A model generated the notes under the pieces. The model ran no database searches, was not told the origin of the DNA, and was given only the letters and a program-made list of their open reading frames with translations. Shown one piece after another: positions 1 to 8,602 of a DNA stretch of 23,725 bases. The number at the start of each line of letters is the position of its first letter. The first letter of the stretch is position 1. This DNA comes from a virus, in IMG/VR virus record IMGVR_UViG_3300018080_000594, positions 1 through 23,725 of that record; one strand, written 5' to 3'. A program made the position numbers and the translations under genes.

Positions 1-412
1 ACCCTTCTCCTACTAATGTAGCTCCTAAAGCAAGCGGAGCTACTGCTGTAGATGATTTAGCTAGTCCACTACCTGTAGTTGCAAATCTTTTAGCTGCTTC
101 TTCTCCTCCTTTTTTAGCAAGAGTTGTAGCTATATCGGGTACTTGGGCTGCAGCGCTTGAAACTGCTTGGGCAGCTTTAGCTTCTCTTTGTTCCGCAAGT
201 TGTTGCTCTCTTTCTTCTTGAAGTCGAAGTTCTTCATTTGTTGATGCTATTTGTTGAGCATTTATTTGCGCTAAACTTTGTTGTGCTTGCCCTTGATTTG
301 CAGTTGTCTGCATAGTAGTAGTTTGGACAGCAGCAGGCAAAGACGAGGCTTGCTTTTTAATTCTTTTATTAAATCTTTTTGAAGAATTAAAGTATTTCTT
401 GGTGGATTTCAT
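1..412 (-). CDS. Putative internal/ejected (cargo-type) virion protein, N-terminal part
   Basis: The ATG at 412-410 overlaps the stop of the muzzle gene (TAATG junction), and the frame stays open for 137 codons to the window edge, so the C-terminus is missing. The N-terminus is basic (MKSTKKYFNSSKRFNKRIKK). It is followed by a Gln/Ala/Thr-rich stretch, then a charged helical segment around residues 60-80 (EELRLQEEREQQLAEQRE) likely to form a coiled coil, an Ala-rich helix, and a small hydrophobic run at the edge (VAPLALGATLVG). There is no recognisable enzyme motif. In crAss-like phages the gene after the muzzle encodes a large internal cargo protein ejected with the DNA; position and composition fit that role, but this is inference. 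A tail-tip or generic structural protein is possible. Confidence 0.5.
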   Translation of the reverse strand, partial: MKSTKKYFNSSKRFNKRIKKQASSLPAAVQTTTMQTTANQGQAQQSLAQINAQQIASTNEELRLQEEREQQLAEQREAKAAQAVSSAAAQVPDIATTLAKKGGEEAAKRFATTGSGLAKSSTAVAPLALGATLVGEG

Positions 413-3400
413 TATCTAAATGATTTACGGAATTTGGTACCTGCAGCGTATAAATGTATTAAATTTTTAGTAGAATTGTTGCATATTAATCTAACTCCTA
501 AGTAGTGATCTACGAATTTTCTTTGCTCGTACCATTGCTTATTAATGTCAATGTAATTTGCATTAACTACTCCTTCTTCAGTAAACATAGATAATGTTTG
601 TGTTGGAGCGGATACTGAAGTTGTAAAATCTTCTTGTACGTTAGGGGCGTTGGTAATTAAATCTGCAGTTAAAGGTTCTACTAAAGACCTGTCTCTAAAG
701 TCATTTATATGCCAAATTTTATCTGCTAATCTTGTGTTGGTTAAATATAGAATGTCTGTTGGCTCTCCAGATATTTGCTGAGTATTGTAAACATAAAAGC
801 TTGTAAATCCTGGAGAGGTGTATTTATTATTTTGTGAGATATTTACTAAGTTATCAGATTGTATTTCTGACCAATAGTAAATATTAGTAAATATTTTAGA
901 CTGACCTGGGTTGCTGTTATCTATGTATTCAAACTCAAAGTTATTTACCACCCCATAAAAATTACCAGGGTTAGTGTAGTCACTGTGCTCCCAGATCTGT
1001 CCAGATTCTACATCTGCAAAATTAACTAAACTGTAGTATTCAGAAGGAGTGTAAGAATACAATCTTGGGTTGTAGCTGTGCCTACTTCCCCAAATTTTAA
1101 GTTCTGGGTAGTAGGATATTGTCCAACCTTTTTGTTTGAATGCAAATTGATTATTGTACCCAATGAACTGACCAGTTTTATTGTTGTAAAATTGATTATT
1201 AATTACTTCAATATTTCCTTGGTTAAACAAGCTTAAAAATGCTGCAGTAGGTACAAGCTCTCTTTTAGTTAGAATGATTCTTTTAAATTTAGGATCGTAT
1301 GCTGACGTAAATCCAAAAGATGATGTTGGGGCATCTAATCTTACATTAGGATCTGCGGATAAATCTACCCCAAAATCTTCCAATACAAATGGGAGGTTAT
1401 CATTAAACCATTTCTCCATTCCAGCAGCACTAATTTCAAGCAGTTGTTGAGTAAATAAAAATACTTTTCTAGAATCTCTATTTACAAAGAAGTGCCCAAA
1501 TCTTGTAGTGATACTTGCAAATTGCGCATCAGTCCCCCCAAAACCTTCGTTAGATGGAATCAATTCGTCCGGAGTTTGTGCAAAAATGTCTCCACTTCCT
1601 ATGAAGGCTTGGCTAGCATCTGCTAACTGTAGGTTTTGTTTACCTTTAGTTACGAATATAGATTTTTCTGTGTGTATATAAAGCACTGCCGAGAATGTAA
1701 ACAAATCCCAAACATCTCCCCTGTTTTTTGGAAGGTCTTTAAATTCTAAGGTTAGATACTTCCTATACATATCATTTATTACACCTTCGTCGAGATTGCT
1801 TCGTATTACTCTAGTTGGGTAGAATTTTATATCATCTAATTTTTTAGGGAGTGGAATTGCAACTCTTAAATCTTGATTTAAAGAGTAGTTATTCATATAG
1901 AGTAAATTGTCTATATGAGTCCCATCACTTGCAGGAGATTTAAATAAAACAGAAGATGCAGTACTTCCGTCAAAGAATCTTCCATCCTTCTCAAGCACTC
2001 CTGAATCTGAAGAATGTCTATACCCTATTAAATCGTCAGATTCGCAGAAGAAGTAGAATATTGTAGCAATTGGGGTATTATTCCCAATTGTCCATCTGTA
2101 TGGATCTCCTAAGTCGCTGTCAGCAGCGTCTGTGCTTAGAACTACATCTGCATCTAAAGCTGGGGGCCATACCATAGTATTTCCTGTCATACCTGTCGAC
2201 AAGTCAAAAGGAATGTCACTTATTGCGTTGCTTCCTAGCCAGTTGTGATGCCCATAAGAAAGCACAGTACTTCTAAATCCGTATCTAGTTATGTACGTAT
2301 CTCCCCCAAATATTTCATCAGAAGTAGTACCTTCAAAATAATATTTATTATCCTCAGGGTCATACCCTGATTCTTTATCTACATTTTTTAAAGACTTATA
2401 ATACCCTGTCCATACTAACTGTTGCTCATCAAAAGAATCATAGACGTTTTCTTTAATGCTGCAAAGATTTATTAAGTAAGTAGTAGGATGTCCTCCAACC
2501 CCCGAAGTAGTTGTATTATCTATGTACGGGGAGTTCAAATTAAGTACCCAATTTAAATTAGAATCTAATCCTTGGGCTGGGTTTAACCACCCATTGTTTG
2601 GATACCACCAAAATCTTCCGGAATTATCTATGTCTACAGGACTATTAAAATTAGGATTTAAAAGAAATCCAACTAACGTAGGAAGTCCAGTACTCAATCC
2701 TACGGCTATAGCAGATTCTCCTGCAAAATTTAGCAAGTATCTTGCTCCGTGATATGCTCCAGAATCTGTAGATTCTAAATGTGTAGCCCCAGGTAAATAT
2801 GTAATACTTTTAGGTTGGATAGTGTAGACAGTCTGTACATTGTTTAGCTTATTAGCTTCTACAGGGTTTTGTAAGTAGAATTGCTCAGAATATGTTACAG
2901 TTTTGGGTTCATGGTAACCTGCAGCTAAAAATACAGATGTAGCCCACGCTCTAATTGCAGTAGATGCTATGTTATCTGGATCATTTGGGTAGGATGTGTT
3001 TCCTATTTCAGAGTTAGGTCCCCACTCAGTACCAGGAAAAGTTTTATATCCGGGAGGATAAGGTCTATCTTTTGCTCCAGGGCCCCCTGCATAGTATCTA
3101 AATGTTAAAATACTTTGAACATCTATGTGAGATACACCGCTAAGACTGTGCTTATTTTTAAGAAGATTAAAATCATGTAATTTAAATACAGAGAACCCAC
3201 GGTATAGTGCTCCAGAGTTATCATAAAATTTGGATGCAATTTTTGGGTAGTAATTCATGTTGGGGGGAATGCCTCCATACATCCACCACGCTCTGTGATA
3301 CGGCCCAAATTTAGCTGCAGCAGTATACATTCCAAGAACAGTGTTTGCTCTTAATGCAGAAGGTACAGGAACACTTTGCCCAATAATAGTTTTATCTTTC

Positions 3401-5445
3401 TGGTTTCTTTTAGCGTAGTAAATTTTATACCCTTGTACTTGTCTAAGTATAAATTTTGGGATATGTATGTTATCTAACTGTACTCCTAAAAGACGAATAT
3501 TTTCTGCTAACTCAAGAGTTTGATTTTCATTATTTTCCCCGAATAAGTTTGGGGTAAATTGATTAATAACATTTGAGTTAGCATTGTCCCAAGATTCTAT
3601 CCCAGTTATAAATGAGTAATCTGAATGTTTGTTAGATGGCATTTTATGGTGCCTAACTTTTTCTCCTTGCAGATCTCCCACTTGAGTAGGGGTACCCCCG
3701 TCTGTAGTTTCCCAGACAGTAAAATCATCGGTGTTTGGGTAAAATTCGTTTGCATTTTCCCAATAACTTGTAGACACATTTACTCCTGCAATTTCTTTAA
3801 GAATTACTTGAGTATCTGTAAATTGGTGCAGACTAGAGTTTTCGTATAGTTCCTCTACTTCAGAAGTATTAAACCCCACATTATCTTCAAAGTCAGATGG
3901 AGAATGATCTCTAAGAGATTCATTTTCTAAGTATCCTGTATCTCCAATAGTTAAAGGGGGTCTACCAGGAATGTGGTAAGCGTATGTCTCTGTTCCGTCT
4001 AGTAAAACGAATGATATGTAAAAAGCGTAAACTTCAGACCTCCTAAAAGATTTTTTGTTGTAGGATAAGTTTATGTCTTTATACCCTTTTCTAGTTTGCC
4101 CTGAAAATTTATTTTGCTGTTCTGGGGACAGGTCTTCGTGCTCAGTAGTTTGTACTGGCTTGTACGTACTTTTTATAGTATCTCGAAGTTTAAAATCTGG
4201 GGCAGTAGCGTCCGATAAAAGGTTTGTATACCCTTTGTTAATGTTTAGTACGTCAAAATGTCTAGGGTCAAATCTTTTGATTTCTTCAGTTACTGCTCTA
4301 AGAGTAATTGAGTTTGCAAATCTTTGGAACCCAATATCCCCACGAGCTTGTAAATTAGATAAGTATAGTTTATTATCTAATTGAACTATAGTTTTTGCAG
4401 TTTCGTATCTAACAGAATCTAAAATTACTTCGCTGACAGAAGATTGAGCTACAGTTTCTAATCCTGTATATGTAACAGATTGCTGATCAGTATCGGAATT
4501 TATTTTTACTGGGTCTAGTGCGTATGCAAATTCACTTGATTCTTGATTTTGCCCTCCCCCAAATCTTTGTATCACTACAGGTTGAAGGAATGTGTAGTTT
4601 CTAGCATCTTCAGGAATTGTAAAGTTCCAAGTAATAGATTTATTGCTTTGAGAACCTTGAGGATCTCCTGCTATAGATTCTGTTGGGATAGAGTCTTCGT
4701 GGGCAGTAACTATGTGTACAGCGTTAGATGTCACTAAATAATTTGTAGTGTTTCTATCATCATCCATGTACGCAAGGGCAAGGTGGTATGTACCACTTAC
4801 TACTCCTCCCCCTTCTACAATATTTACGGTTGTAAACTCTGGAATAAACCCAGAGTGCAAAAACAAATCAAGTTTATCTACGGTGTATGATTCTTCTGTA
4901 GTGTACAGTATAATTTGGTCAAACGTAGTTGGGTTTTGTATAGAAGAAATGTAGTTTAATTGTGCAGTTACATCAAATACACGTGGGGGATTGTATTCAT
5001 CTATATACTCTATCCCTGTGTTAGGTTCGACTACTTTAGATATGTAGTTATCTGTGAAATAAACTTTAATTTGGTTTTTACTATCTATTTTAGCTGTAGC
5101 CTCGATTGTATAATCTTCTTGAAAATTTAAAGCATTATTTCTATAGAGTACTTCGTATCTGTTTTGTTTTGGGGTAGCTAGAGCTATTATGTTGTTCCCG
5201 TTAAGATCTCTGTTATCGTCTATTCCGAATATTACAATTCTTCCATCTTCTAATGCGCATTGACCAATAATGCTTATTATAGGATAGTTTGGGGAAGAAT
5301 AATCTCCTATAAGCTTATTTCCTTGCTCATTTACTACTGCACCTTTTGTGTAGTAGAAATTTGCATTAAGAGCATCTCTATAAGTACCTTCAGGCATATC
5401 AACGCGCTCTGCGTCTTTATGCATACCTTTTAAAAACTTCTTCAC
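412..5445 (-). CDS. Large tail muzzle / phage stabilisation protein, 1677 aa
   Basis: This is the largest gene in the window. The N-terminus (GMHKDAERVDMPEGTYRDAL) has the pattern I associate with crAss-like muzzle/stabilisation proteins, which close the distal end of the short tail. The body is Tyr/Asn/Gly-rich and looks mostly beta, with no signal peptide or membrane segment. A second conserved-looking block near residues 1270-1350 holds GSGDIFAQTPDELIP, GFGGTDAQFASITTRFGHFF and EISAAGMEKWFND. The start is GTG at 5445-5443 in a GTGA overlap with the upstream gene. An ATG at 5424 is possible but would remove MKKFLKG just before the conserved segment. It lies directly after a ring-type protein and before an internal-protein gene, matching the distal tail order of crAss-like phages. 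Assignment is by recalled resemblance and position; a hub or tailspike-like role is the alternative. Confidence 0.7.
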   Translation of the reverse strand: MKKFLKGMHKDAERVDMPEGTYRDALNANFYYTKGAVVNEQGNKLIGDYSSPNYPIISIIGQCALEDGRIVIFGIDDNRDLNGNNIIALATPKQNRYEVLYRNNALNFQEDYTIEATAKIDSKNQIKVYFTDNYISKVVEPNTGIEYIDEYNPPRVFDVTAQLNYISSIQNPTTFDQIILYTTEESYTVDKLDLFLHSGFIPEFTTVNIVEGGGVVSGTYHLALAYMDDDRNTTNYLVTSNAVHIVTAHEDSIPTESIAGDPQGSQSNKSITWNFTIPEDARNYTFLQPVVIQRFGGGQNQESSEFAYALDPVKINSDTDQQSVTYTGLETVAQSSVSEVILDSVRYETAKTIVQLDNKLYLSNLQARGDIGFQRFANSITLRAVTEEIKRFDPRHFDVLNINKGYTNLLSDATAPDFKLRDTIKSTYKPVQTTEHEDLSPEQQNKFSGQTRKGYKDINLSYNKKSFRRSEVYAFYISFVLLDGTETYAYHIPGRPPLTIGDTGYLENESLRDHSPSDFEDNVGFNTSEVEELYENSSLHQFTDTQVILKEIAGVNVSTSYWENANEFYPNTDDFTVWETTDGGTPTQVGDLQGEKVRHHKMPSNKHSDYSFITGIESWDNANSNVINQFTPNLFGENNENQTLELAENIRLLGVQLDNIHIPKFILRQVQGYKIYYAKRNQKDKTIIGQSVPVPSALRANTVLGMYTAAAKFGPYHRAWWMYGGIPPNMNYYPKIASKFYDNSGALYRGFSVFKLHDFNLLKNKHSLSGVSHIDVQSILTFRYYAGGPGAKDRPYPPGYKTFPGTEWGPNSEIGNTSYPNDPDNIASTAIRAWATSVFLAAGYHEPKTVTYSEQFYLQNPVEANKLNNVQTVYTIQPKSITYLPGATHLESTDSGAYHGARYLLNFAGESAIAVGLSTGLPTLVGFLLNPNFNSPVDIDNSGRFWWYPNNGWLNPAQGLDSNLNWVLNLNSPYIDNTTTSGVGGHPTTYLINLCSIKENVYDSFDEQQLVWTGYYKSLKNVDKESGYDPEDNKYYFEGTTSDEIFGGDTYITRYGFRSTVLSYGHHNWLGSNAISDIPFDLSTGMTGNTMVWPPALDADVVLSTDAADSDLGDPYRWTIGNNTPIATIFYFFCESDDLIGYRHSSDSGVLEKDGRFFDGSTASSVLFKSPASDGTHIDNLLYMNNYSLNQDLRVAIPLPKKLDDIKFYPTRVIRSNLDEGVINDMYRKYLTLEFKDLPKNRGDVWDLFTFSAVLYIHTEKSIFVTKGKQNLQLADASQAFIGSGDIFAQTPDELIPSNEGFGGTDAQFASITTRFGHFFVNRDSRKVFLFTQQLLEISAAGMEKWFNDNLPFVLEDFGVDLSADPNVRLDAPTSSFGFTSAYDPKFKRIILTKRELVPTAAFLSLFNQGNIEVINNQFYNNKTGQFIGYNNQFAFKQKGWTISYYPELKIWGSRHSYNPRLYSYTPSEYYSLVNFADVESGQIWEHSDYTNPGNFYGVVNNFEFEYIDNSNPGQSKIFTNIYYWSEIQSDNLVNISQNNKYTSPGFTSFYVYNTQQISGEPTDILYLTNTRLADKIWHINDFRDRSLVEPLTADLITNAPNVQEDFTTSVSAPTQTLSMFTEEGVVNANYIDINKQWYEQRKFVDHYLGVRLICNNSTKNLIHLYAAGTKFRKSFR

Positions 5446-6332
5446 AATCCGTAAGTGTTAGCTGATCCTCTGTGTAATGTTTCTCTAGTTCCGAGGTTTT
5501 CAAACCCAGCTGAATGTCTGTTAATGTTTGGGATAAGTCTAACCCATTGATTCATAAATGATTCATATCTATCAATGTCTGGGTAATTAGCTGCGTTTCT
5601 AGCTTGGGTGCAATAGTATTTCCACTGTTGCTCAGCAAATACATAGTTTATCCCATTCTCAACAGGTATTTCTCCACCTAAAAGCATTTTCTTATACACA
5701 TACCAAAACATAGCTTCTTTAAAGCTAATATCGTCTGGTACTAGTGGGTAACAATCTTCATCTGTTGGGAATGCTTTGTAGCTTAAACAAACTTTGCCTG
5801 AAGCAAAAGAAGTTTTAATTCTATCATTTTCGATGAAATAACACTCTTTAACGGTAGTAGTTTGATTTACACACTCTGGGCAGGATTCTGCATTTGGGAA
5901 TGCTGTAGTACAGTAAGCTAATGGGGTAACCATAGAGCTGTCTGACATGTAAATATTTTCAAGAACTACAATTCGAGAGTTAAGCTCTCTTATTTGATAA
6001 GTCAAATCTTGGTTAGGGTTAGATGCTAACTGTGCTTGAATATCATTTACTTGAGATAATAACTCATCGAGTTCTGTTTCAATAGATGGGGCTACAGCAT
6101 TATTTACCCCAACCATTTGAGAATAATAAAAGTCATTTGGGAGCACGCCTTTGTAATTAGAAATTGGGAGCACACAAACTTTAGTTTCTAGTTGTGCTGA
6201 ACTCCCAATGTGTTCTAATGCTTCCCCAATCCATTCAATGGCATCATCTACCCAGTTGTCATTGTTTGGGTTAAGGTCTCTAAATACCTTTCTCAAAATA
6301 ACCTTACTAGATATGGTTTTATATATTGCCAT
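5442..6332 (-). CDS. Ring / tail tubular-type protein of a short tail, 296 aa
   Basis: The N-terminal pattern (VILRKVFRDLNPNNDNWVDD then AIEWIGEALEHIG) is the helical opening I recognise from tail-tube/ring proteins of crAss-like phages. The middle (about residues 85-125, ELDELLSQVNDIQAQLAS and ELNSRIVVLENIY) should form a coiled coil, and eight Cys lie between about residues 50 and 200. The C-terminal helical part includes FKEAMFWYVYKKMLLGG and a WKYYC segment, which in this kind of protein pack around the tail channel. It starts 14 nt inside the preceding gene and ends in a GTGA overlap with the muzzle, implying coupled synthesis of two parts that would contact each other. The role is inferred from pattern and position. 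Confidence 0.6.
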   Translation of the reverse strand: MAIYKTISSKVILRKVFRDLNPNNDNWVDDAIEWIGEALEHIGSSAQLETKVCVLPISNYKGVLPNDFYYSQMVGVNNAVAPSIETELDELLSQVNDIQAQLASNPNQDLTYQIRELNSRIVVLENIYMSDSSMVTPLAYCTTAFPNAESCPECVNQTTTVKECYFIENDRIKTSFASGKVCLSYKAFPTDEDCYPLVPDDISFKEAMFWYVYKKMLLGGEIPVENGINYVFAEQQWKYYCTQARNAANYPDIDRYESFMNQWVRLIPNINRHSAGFENLGTRETLHRGSANTYGL

Positions 6333-6804
6333 GTTTTTTGAATTTTAAGTAGGCGAGCTCGTCTTTTTTTAATAGTGCTGTTAGTTTTTCTTTGTTTCCT
6401 TTTAGTCCTCTTGTCGGTGTAAATCTGTATACAGTTTTGTTAGGGATTTTGCATCTATGTTTTTCCCAATGATATTTACAATACCAAGGATCTGTATAGT
6501 ATATAAACCATTTCTCTCCTTCTCCTGTTTCTGGGTCAAATAACTTTGCCCCTTGTTTTATAAGCTCTTGTTTGTATTTATTGCTTTCCCACCAATCTAT
6601 GGTTGGGGCAGAAGGATTACGTTCCACACGTCGAACAGAGATATTAGAAAGGTTACTTCTCATATTGAAAGCTTTCCCTTCTAATATCACGTTCTCTATG
6701 ATAGATATATTAAACTCCTCACAGATGTTTTTGAACGTAGATTTGTCTACGGGTGATGCTGCATTGGCTCTGTAGTGTTTATATATATCTGTCAATGTAT
6801 GCAT
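6319..6804 (-). CDS. Small phage protein with a possible HU/IHF-like fold, 161 aa
   Basis: I do not recognise a named family with certainty. The first 60 residues run DIYKHYRANAASPVDKSTFK, then a helix ending in IIENVILEGKAFNM and a beta-like segment SNISVRRVERN. This helix-helix-GK-beta order recalls HU/IHF proteins, and crAss-like phages encode IHF-like subunits near their tail genes. The second half (WWES, Trp/Tyr/Cys/His-rich YTDPWYCKYHWEKHRC, then a Lys-rich tail) does not match classical HU. The start overlaps the stop of the Lys/Gly-rich gene (TAATG), and the C-terminus overlaps the next ring gene by 14 nt. It could instead be a minor virion protein or a DNA-binding regulator. Confidence 0.4.
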   Translation of the reverse strand: MHTLTDIYKHYRANAASPVDKSTFKNICEEFNISIIENVILEGKAFNMRSNLSNISVRRVERNPSAPTIDWWESNKYKQELIKQGAKLFDPETGEGEKWFIYYTDPWYCKYHWEKHRCKIPNKTVYRFTPTRGLKGNKEKLTALLKKDELAYLKFKKHGNI

Positions 6805-7334
6805 TATCCTTTTCTAGCCATTTCTTGGAACTTCTTTTTACCGTATTTTTTCCTCCCAACTGAAGCTGCTATTGCTTCGGCTGATTTCTCAGATTTTCCT
6901 TTACCTTTAAGTTTGCTAACTAGTTTTGCAAATCTTCCACCACCTCCTGGCGTCATTGATTTACCTCCTCCGCCTTTCATTTTTTTACTTTTAGCAGCAC
7001 TTTTCATCGGCTCTGTTTTGTTTCCGTCTTTATCAACATCAATGTAGTCTGGTTTTGCTTTTTTAGACTTAGGCATTCCAGACTGAGCTCTAGGACGGTC
7101 AAAGTTGATTTCTTTAGATGGTTCGATTATATCCCCACCCATTTGATATTTAGGAGCTTTATAGCCCCCACCCATCTTTTTTGATTTAGGTTTAGATTTT
7201 GAGTTCATTTCTTTTTTAATTTTAGCTTCTTGTTTGAGCATTTCTTTGGTAGGTTTTTTACCTGACCCTTTATTTGCTCGAATGTTATCCCAAAGCCCTT
7301 TTTGAGAATAAGATCCGTCTTTACGTTTAAGCAT
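6804..7334 (-). CDS. Lys/Gly-rich basic phage protein, probably DNA-binding or internal virion protein, 176 aa
   Basis: The protein is extremely basic and low in complexity. It opens with KDGSYSQKGLWDNIRANKGS, continues with Lys/Ser/Pro stretches and Gly blocks (KKMGGGY, KGGGGKS), has a KPDYIDVDKDGNKTEPMKSA motif near residues 92-112, and ends in a compact helical segment (EKSAEAIAASVGRKKYGKKK). I recall the opening and the DVDKDG motif from small proteins of many tailed phages of Bacteroidota and marine hosts. The composition suggests binding to packaged DNA or an internal head protein, but nothing in the sequence proves it. It sits 5 nt after the membrane/coiled-coil gene and shares a TAATG junction with the next gene. 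Disordered segments are likely throughout residues 30-130. Confidence 0.55.
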   Translation of the reverse strand: MLKRKDGSYSQKGLWDNIRANKGSGKKPTKEMLKQEAKIKKEMNSKSKPKSKKMGGGYKAPKYQMGGDIIEPSKEINFDRPRAQSGMPKSKKAKPDYIDVDKDGNKTEPMKSAAKSKKMKGGGGKSMTPGGGGRFAKLVSKLKGKGKSEKSAEAIAASVGRKKYGKKKFQEMARKG

Positions 7335-7339
7335 TTGTT

Positions 7340-7552
7340 TCAGTACTGATCAAGTTGTTTGCGTGCTAAAAGAAGTTTTATTTCATTAAGATCTTTTGAA
7401 ACTTCTTTTAGCATTGCTATAATATCTCCATTACTTTGTTCTAAAACAAATATACGAGATTTAAGTTTGTTAATCTCTGTATTCATTTTAATATAAGTCC
7501 CAACCAAAGCCGCAGCTACAACTATAATTTCATAAATAGTTAAGTATTCCAT
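7340..7552 (-). CDS. Small membrane-anchored coiled-coil protein (DUF7365-like), 70 aa
   Basis: Residues 5-20 (TIYEIIVVAAALVGTY) form one hydrophobic segment, followed by a heptad-like helix from about residue 23 to 63 (INKLKSRIFVLEQSNGDI and MLKEVSKDLNEIKLLLARKQ). One N-terminal membrane segment plus a coiled coil is typical of small phage proteins near lysis or virion genes, and the pattern recalls the DUF7365 family. Possible roles are an inner-membrane spanin or lysis accessory, or a membrane-active virion protein; the sequence does not decide. No lipobox is visible, so it is not an outer-membrane spanin. It ends 5 nt before the Lys/Gly-rich gene and starts one base from the stop of the Cys/basic gene. 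Confidence 0.5.
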   Translation of the reverse strand: MEYLTIYEIIVVAAALVGTYIKMNTEINKLKSRIFVLEQSNGDIIAMLKEVSKDLNEIKLLLARKQLDQY

Positions 7553-7553
7553 T

Positions 7554-7838
7554 TTATGTCCAATTGCTGCAGGAACCGCAGTTCCAGATTCGTAATGATT
7601 TATTTATCCTTGAATTTGGGTCGTTTGCAGTTTTAGAACTAGTGTTTCGTCTTTTCATTCCACACATACGAGAGCAAAAAGAATTACGTCTTTTCCCTCC
7701 TTTAGGTTGTGGGGCTTTTAAATCTGAGCCGGGATTAGCTTTTTCGTAAGACTTTCTCCCTTTTTCATTCAATCCTCCTTTAGGATTTTTACCTTCTTTT
7801 CGCTGCCAAGCTTTAGTTGATGCACCTAATTTTAACAT
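7554..7838 (-). CDS. Small basic Cys-containing phage protein (DUF6321-like), 94 aa
   Basis: The protein contains AWQRKEGKNPKGGLNEKGRK, SYEKANPGSDLKAPQPK, FCSRMCGMKRRNTSSKTAND and PNSRINKSLRIWNC, a string of motifs I recognise from a small conserved protein of many marine tailed phages (DUF6321 by memory). It is strongly basic with four Cys (FCSRMCG, NCGSC). The molecular role of this family is not known to me; its usual place among packaging and virion genes suggests a nucleic-acid-associated or virion function. The ATG at 7838 follows an A-rich leader with no Shine-Dalgarno. It ends just upstream of the membrane/coiled-coil gene. Confidence 0.6.
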   Translation of the reverse strand: MLKLGASTKAWQRKEGKNPKGGLNEKGRKSYEKANPGSDLKAPQPKGGKRRNSFCSRMCGMKRRNTSSKTANDPNSRINKSLRIWNCGSCSNWT

Positions 7839-7859
7839 TTTCTATAAGCTATTATTACT

Positions 7860-7937
7860 TCAGAATCTAAATTGTCCTAAAAAATTTTTATCAAGGTCTG
7901 CAATTGCTTTTAGCAATCTTTCCTCATTTGTATTCAT
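7860..7937 (-). CDS. Short 25-codon ORF coupled to the upstream ring gene
   Basis: The ATG at 7937-7935 overlaps the TAA of the upstream gene in a TAATG junction, the same arrangement used by real genes at 412, 6804 and 12594. The frame runs 25 codons to a TGA at 7862-7860, beginning MNTNEERLLKAI and ending NFLGQFRF, a plausible amphipathic helix. Without it, the 98 nt between the flanking genes would be one of the largest gaps in a very compact operon. It may be a genuine microprotein, the remnant of a longer gene, or chance. The only support is the junction type and the gap filling. Confidence 0.4.
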   Translation of the reverse strand: MNTNEERLLKAIADLDKNFLGQFRF

Positions 7938-8602
7938 TATTGTCTATCTTGCTGTCTGTCATTTTCATCATCTGTAAATGAACCTGACAGTAGTTTAAGT
8001 TCTCCATTAACCAATCCTGCTGTGATTAAACTTACCATATCCATAGGCATTGGGAATGTGTAGTTTTCATCATAACATGGGCCGTCACAAGTTTTAAATT
8101 TTTGAATTTCTTCTGGGTCTTCAAATATTCCTCTTACATTGATGGTGTCCATCCCATTTGGGTTGTATACGTATAAATAGTCTTCTATCATATAAGTTTT
8201 AGGTCTGTTGGCCGTGTACTTATCATAAGGAATATAAGAAATTTCATACGGATGTACCATAGGTATGTGGCCCAAACCTGTAGTAGCACCTGTATAAGTT
8301 ATTGCATCTCTAAAATTAAACCTAACTGTTCTAGGTATAGGCAGTACAGTTCGATAGACAGGGCAAGTAGATGGAAGATTGCAACATTTAGAAGCGTCTA
8401 CACGTTCAAGTTCAAGACAACCTAAATCTTGCTCTAAGTGCCTTGTAATAATGCGGTTGAGTGCAAAATCTCTCCTGATAAAAACGGCTCTGTAATGCTT
8501 GATATTAAATTTAATTTGATCAAGCGAAATGTTTTCATCGTGATTAGATCTACCTCCTCGAATTAAATTTAAGAGGTTGTATGCAATCTCATCAAGTGTC
8601 AT
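7937..8602 (-). CDS. Ring / connector-type structural protein, 221 aa
   Basis: The N-terminus (IAYNLLNLIRGGRSNHDENI, then LDQIKFNIKHYRAVFIRRD) closely follows the pattern I recall for a tail/ring structural protein conserved across crAss-like phages. The centre (HIPMVHPYEISYIPYDKYT, YMIEDYLYVYNPNG) looks beta-rich, and the C-terminus (FPMPMDMVSLITAGLVNGEL) is a helix of the sort that packs against neighbouring ring subunits; the end is acidic and polar. Five of its six Cys lie in two clusters, at about residues 68-79 and 170-175. The start lies 11 nt inside the upstream acidic-protein gene. Role assignment is by resemblance and by position between other tail genes. Confidence 0.6.
   Translation of the reverse strand: MTLDEIAYNLLNLIRGGRSNHDENISLDQIKFNIKHYRAVFIRRDFALNRIITRHLEQDLGCLELERVDASKCCNLPSTCPVYRTVLPIPRTVRFNFRDAITYTGATTGLGHIPMVHPYEISYIPYDKYTANRPKTYMIEDYLYVYNPNGMDTINVRGIFEDPEEIQKFKTCDGPCYDENYTFPMPMDMVSLITAGLVNGELKLLSGSFTDDENDRQQDRQ

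Noticed and set aside
7860-7937. T TTT TTA slippery heptamer in frame in the 25-codon ORF, suggesting programmed -1 frameshifting
   Set aside because: A -1 shift meets a stop three codons later, so no longer product results; AT-rich DNA yields such heptamers by chance.
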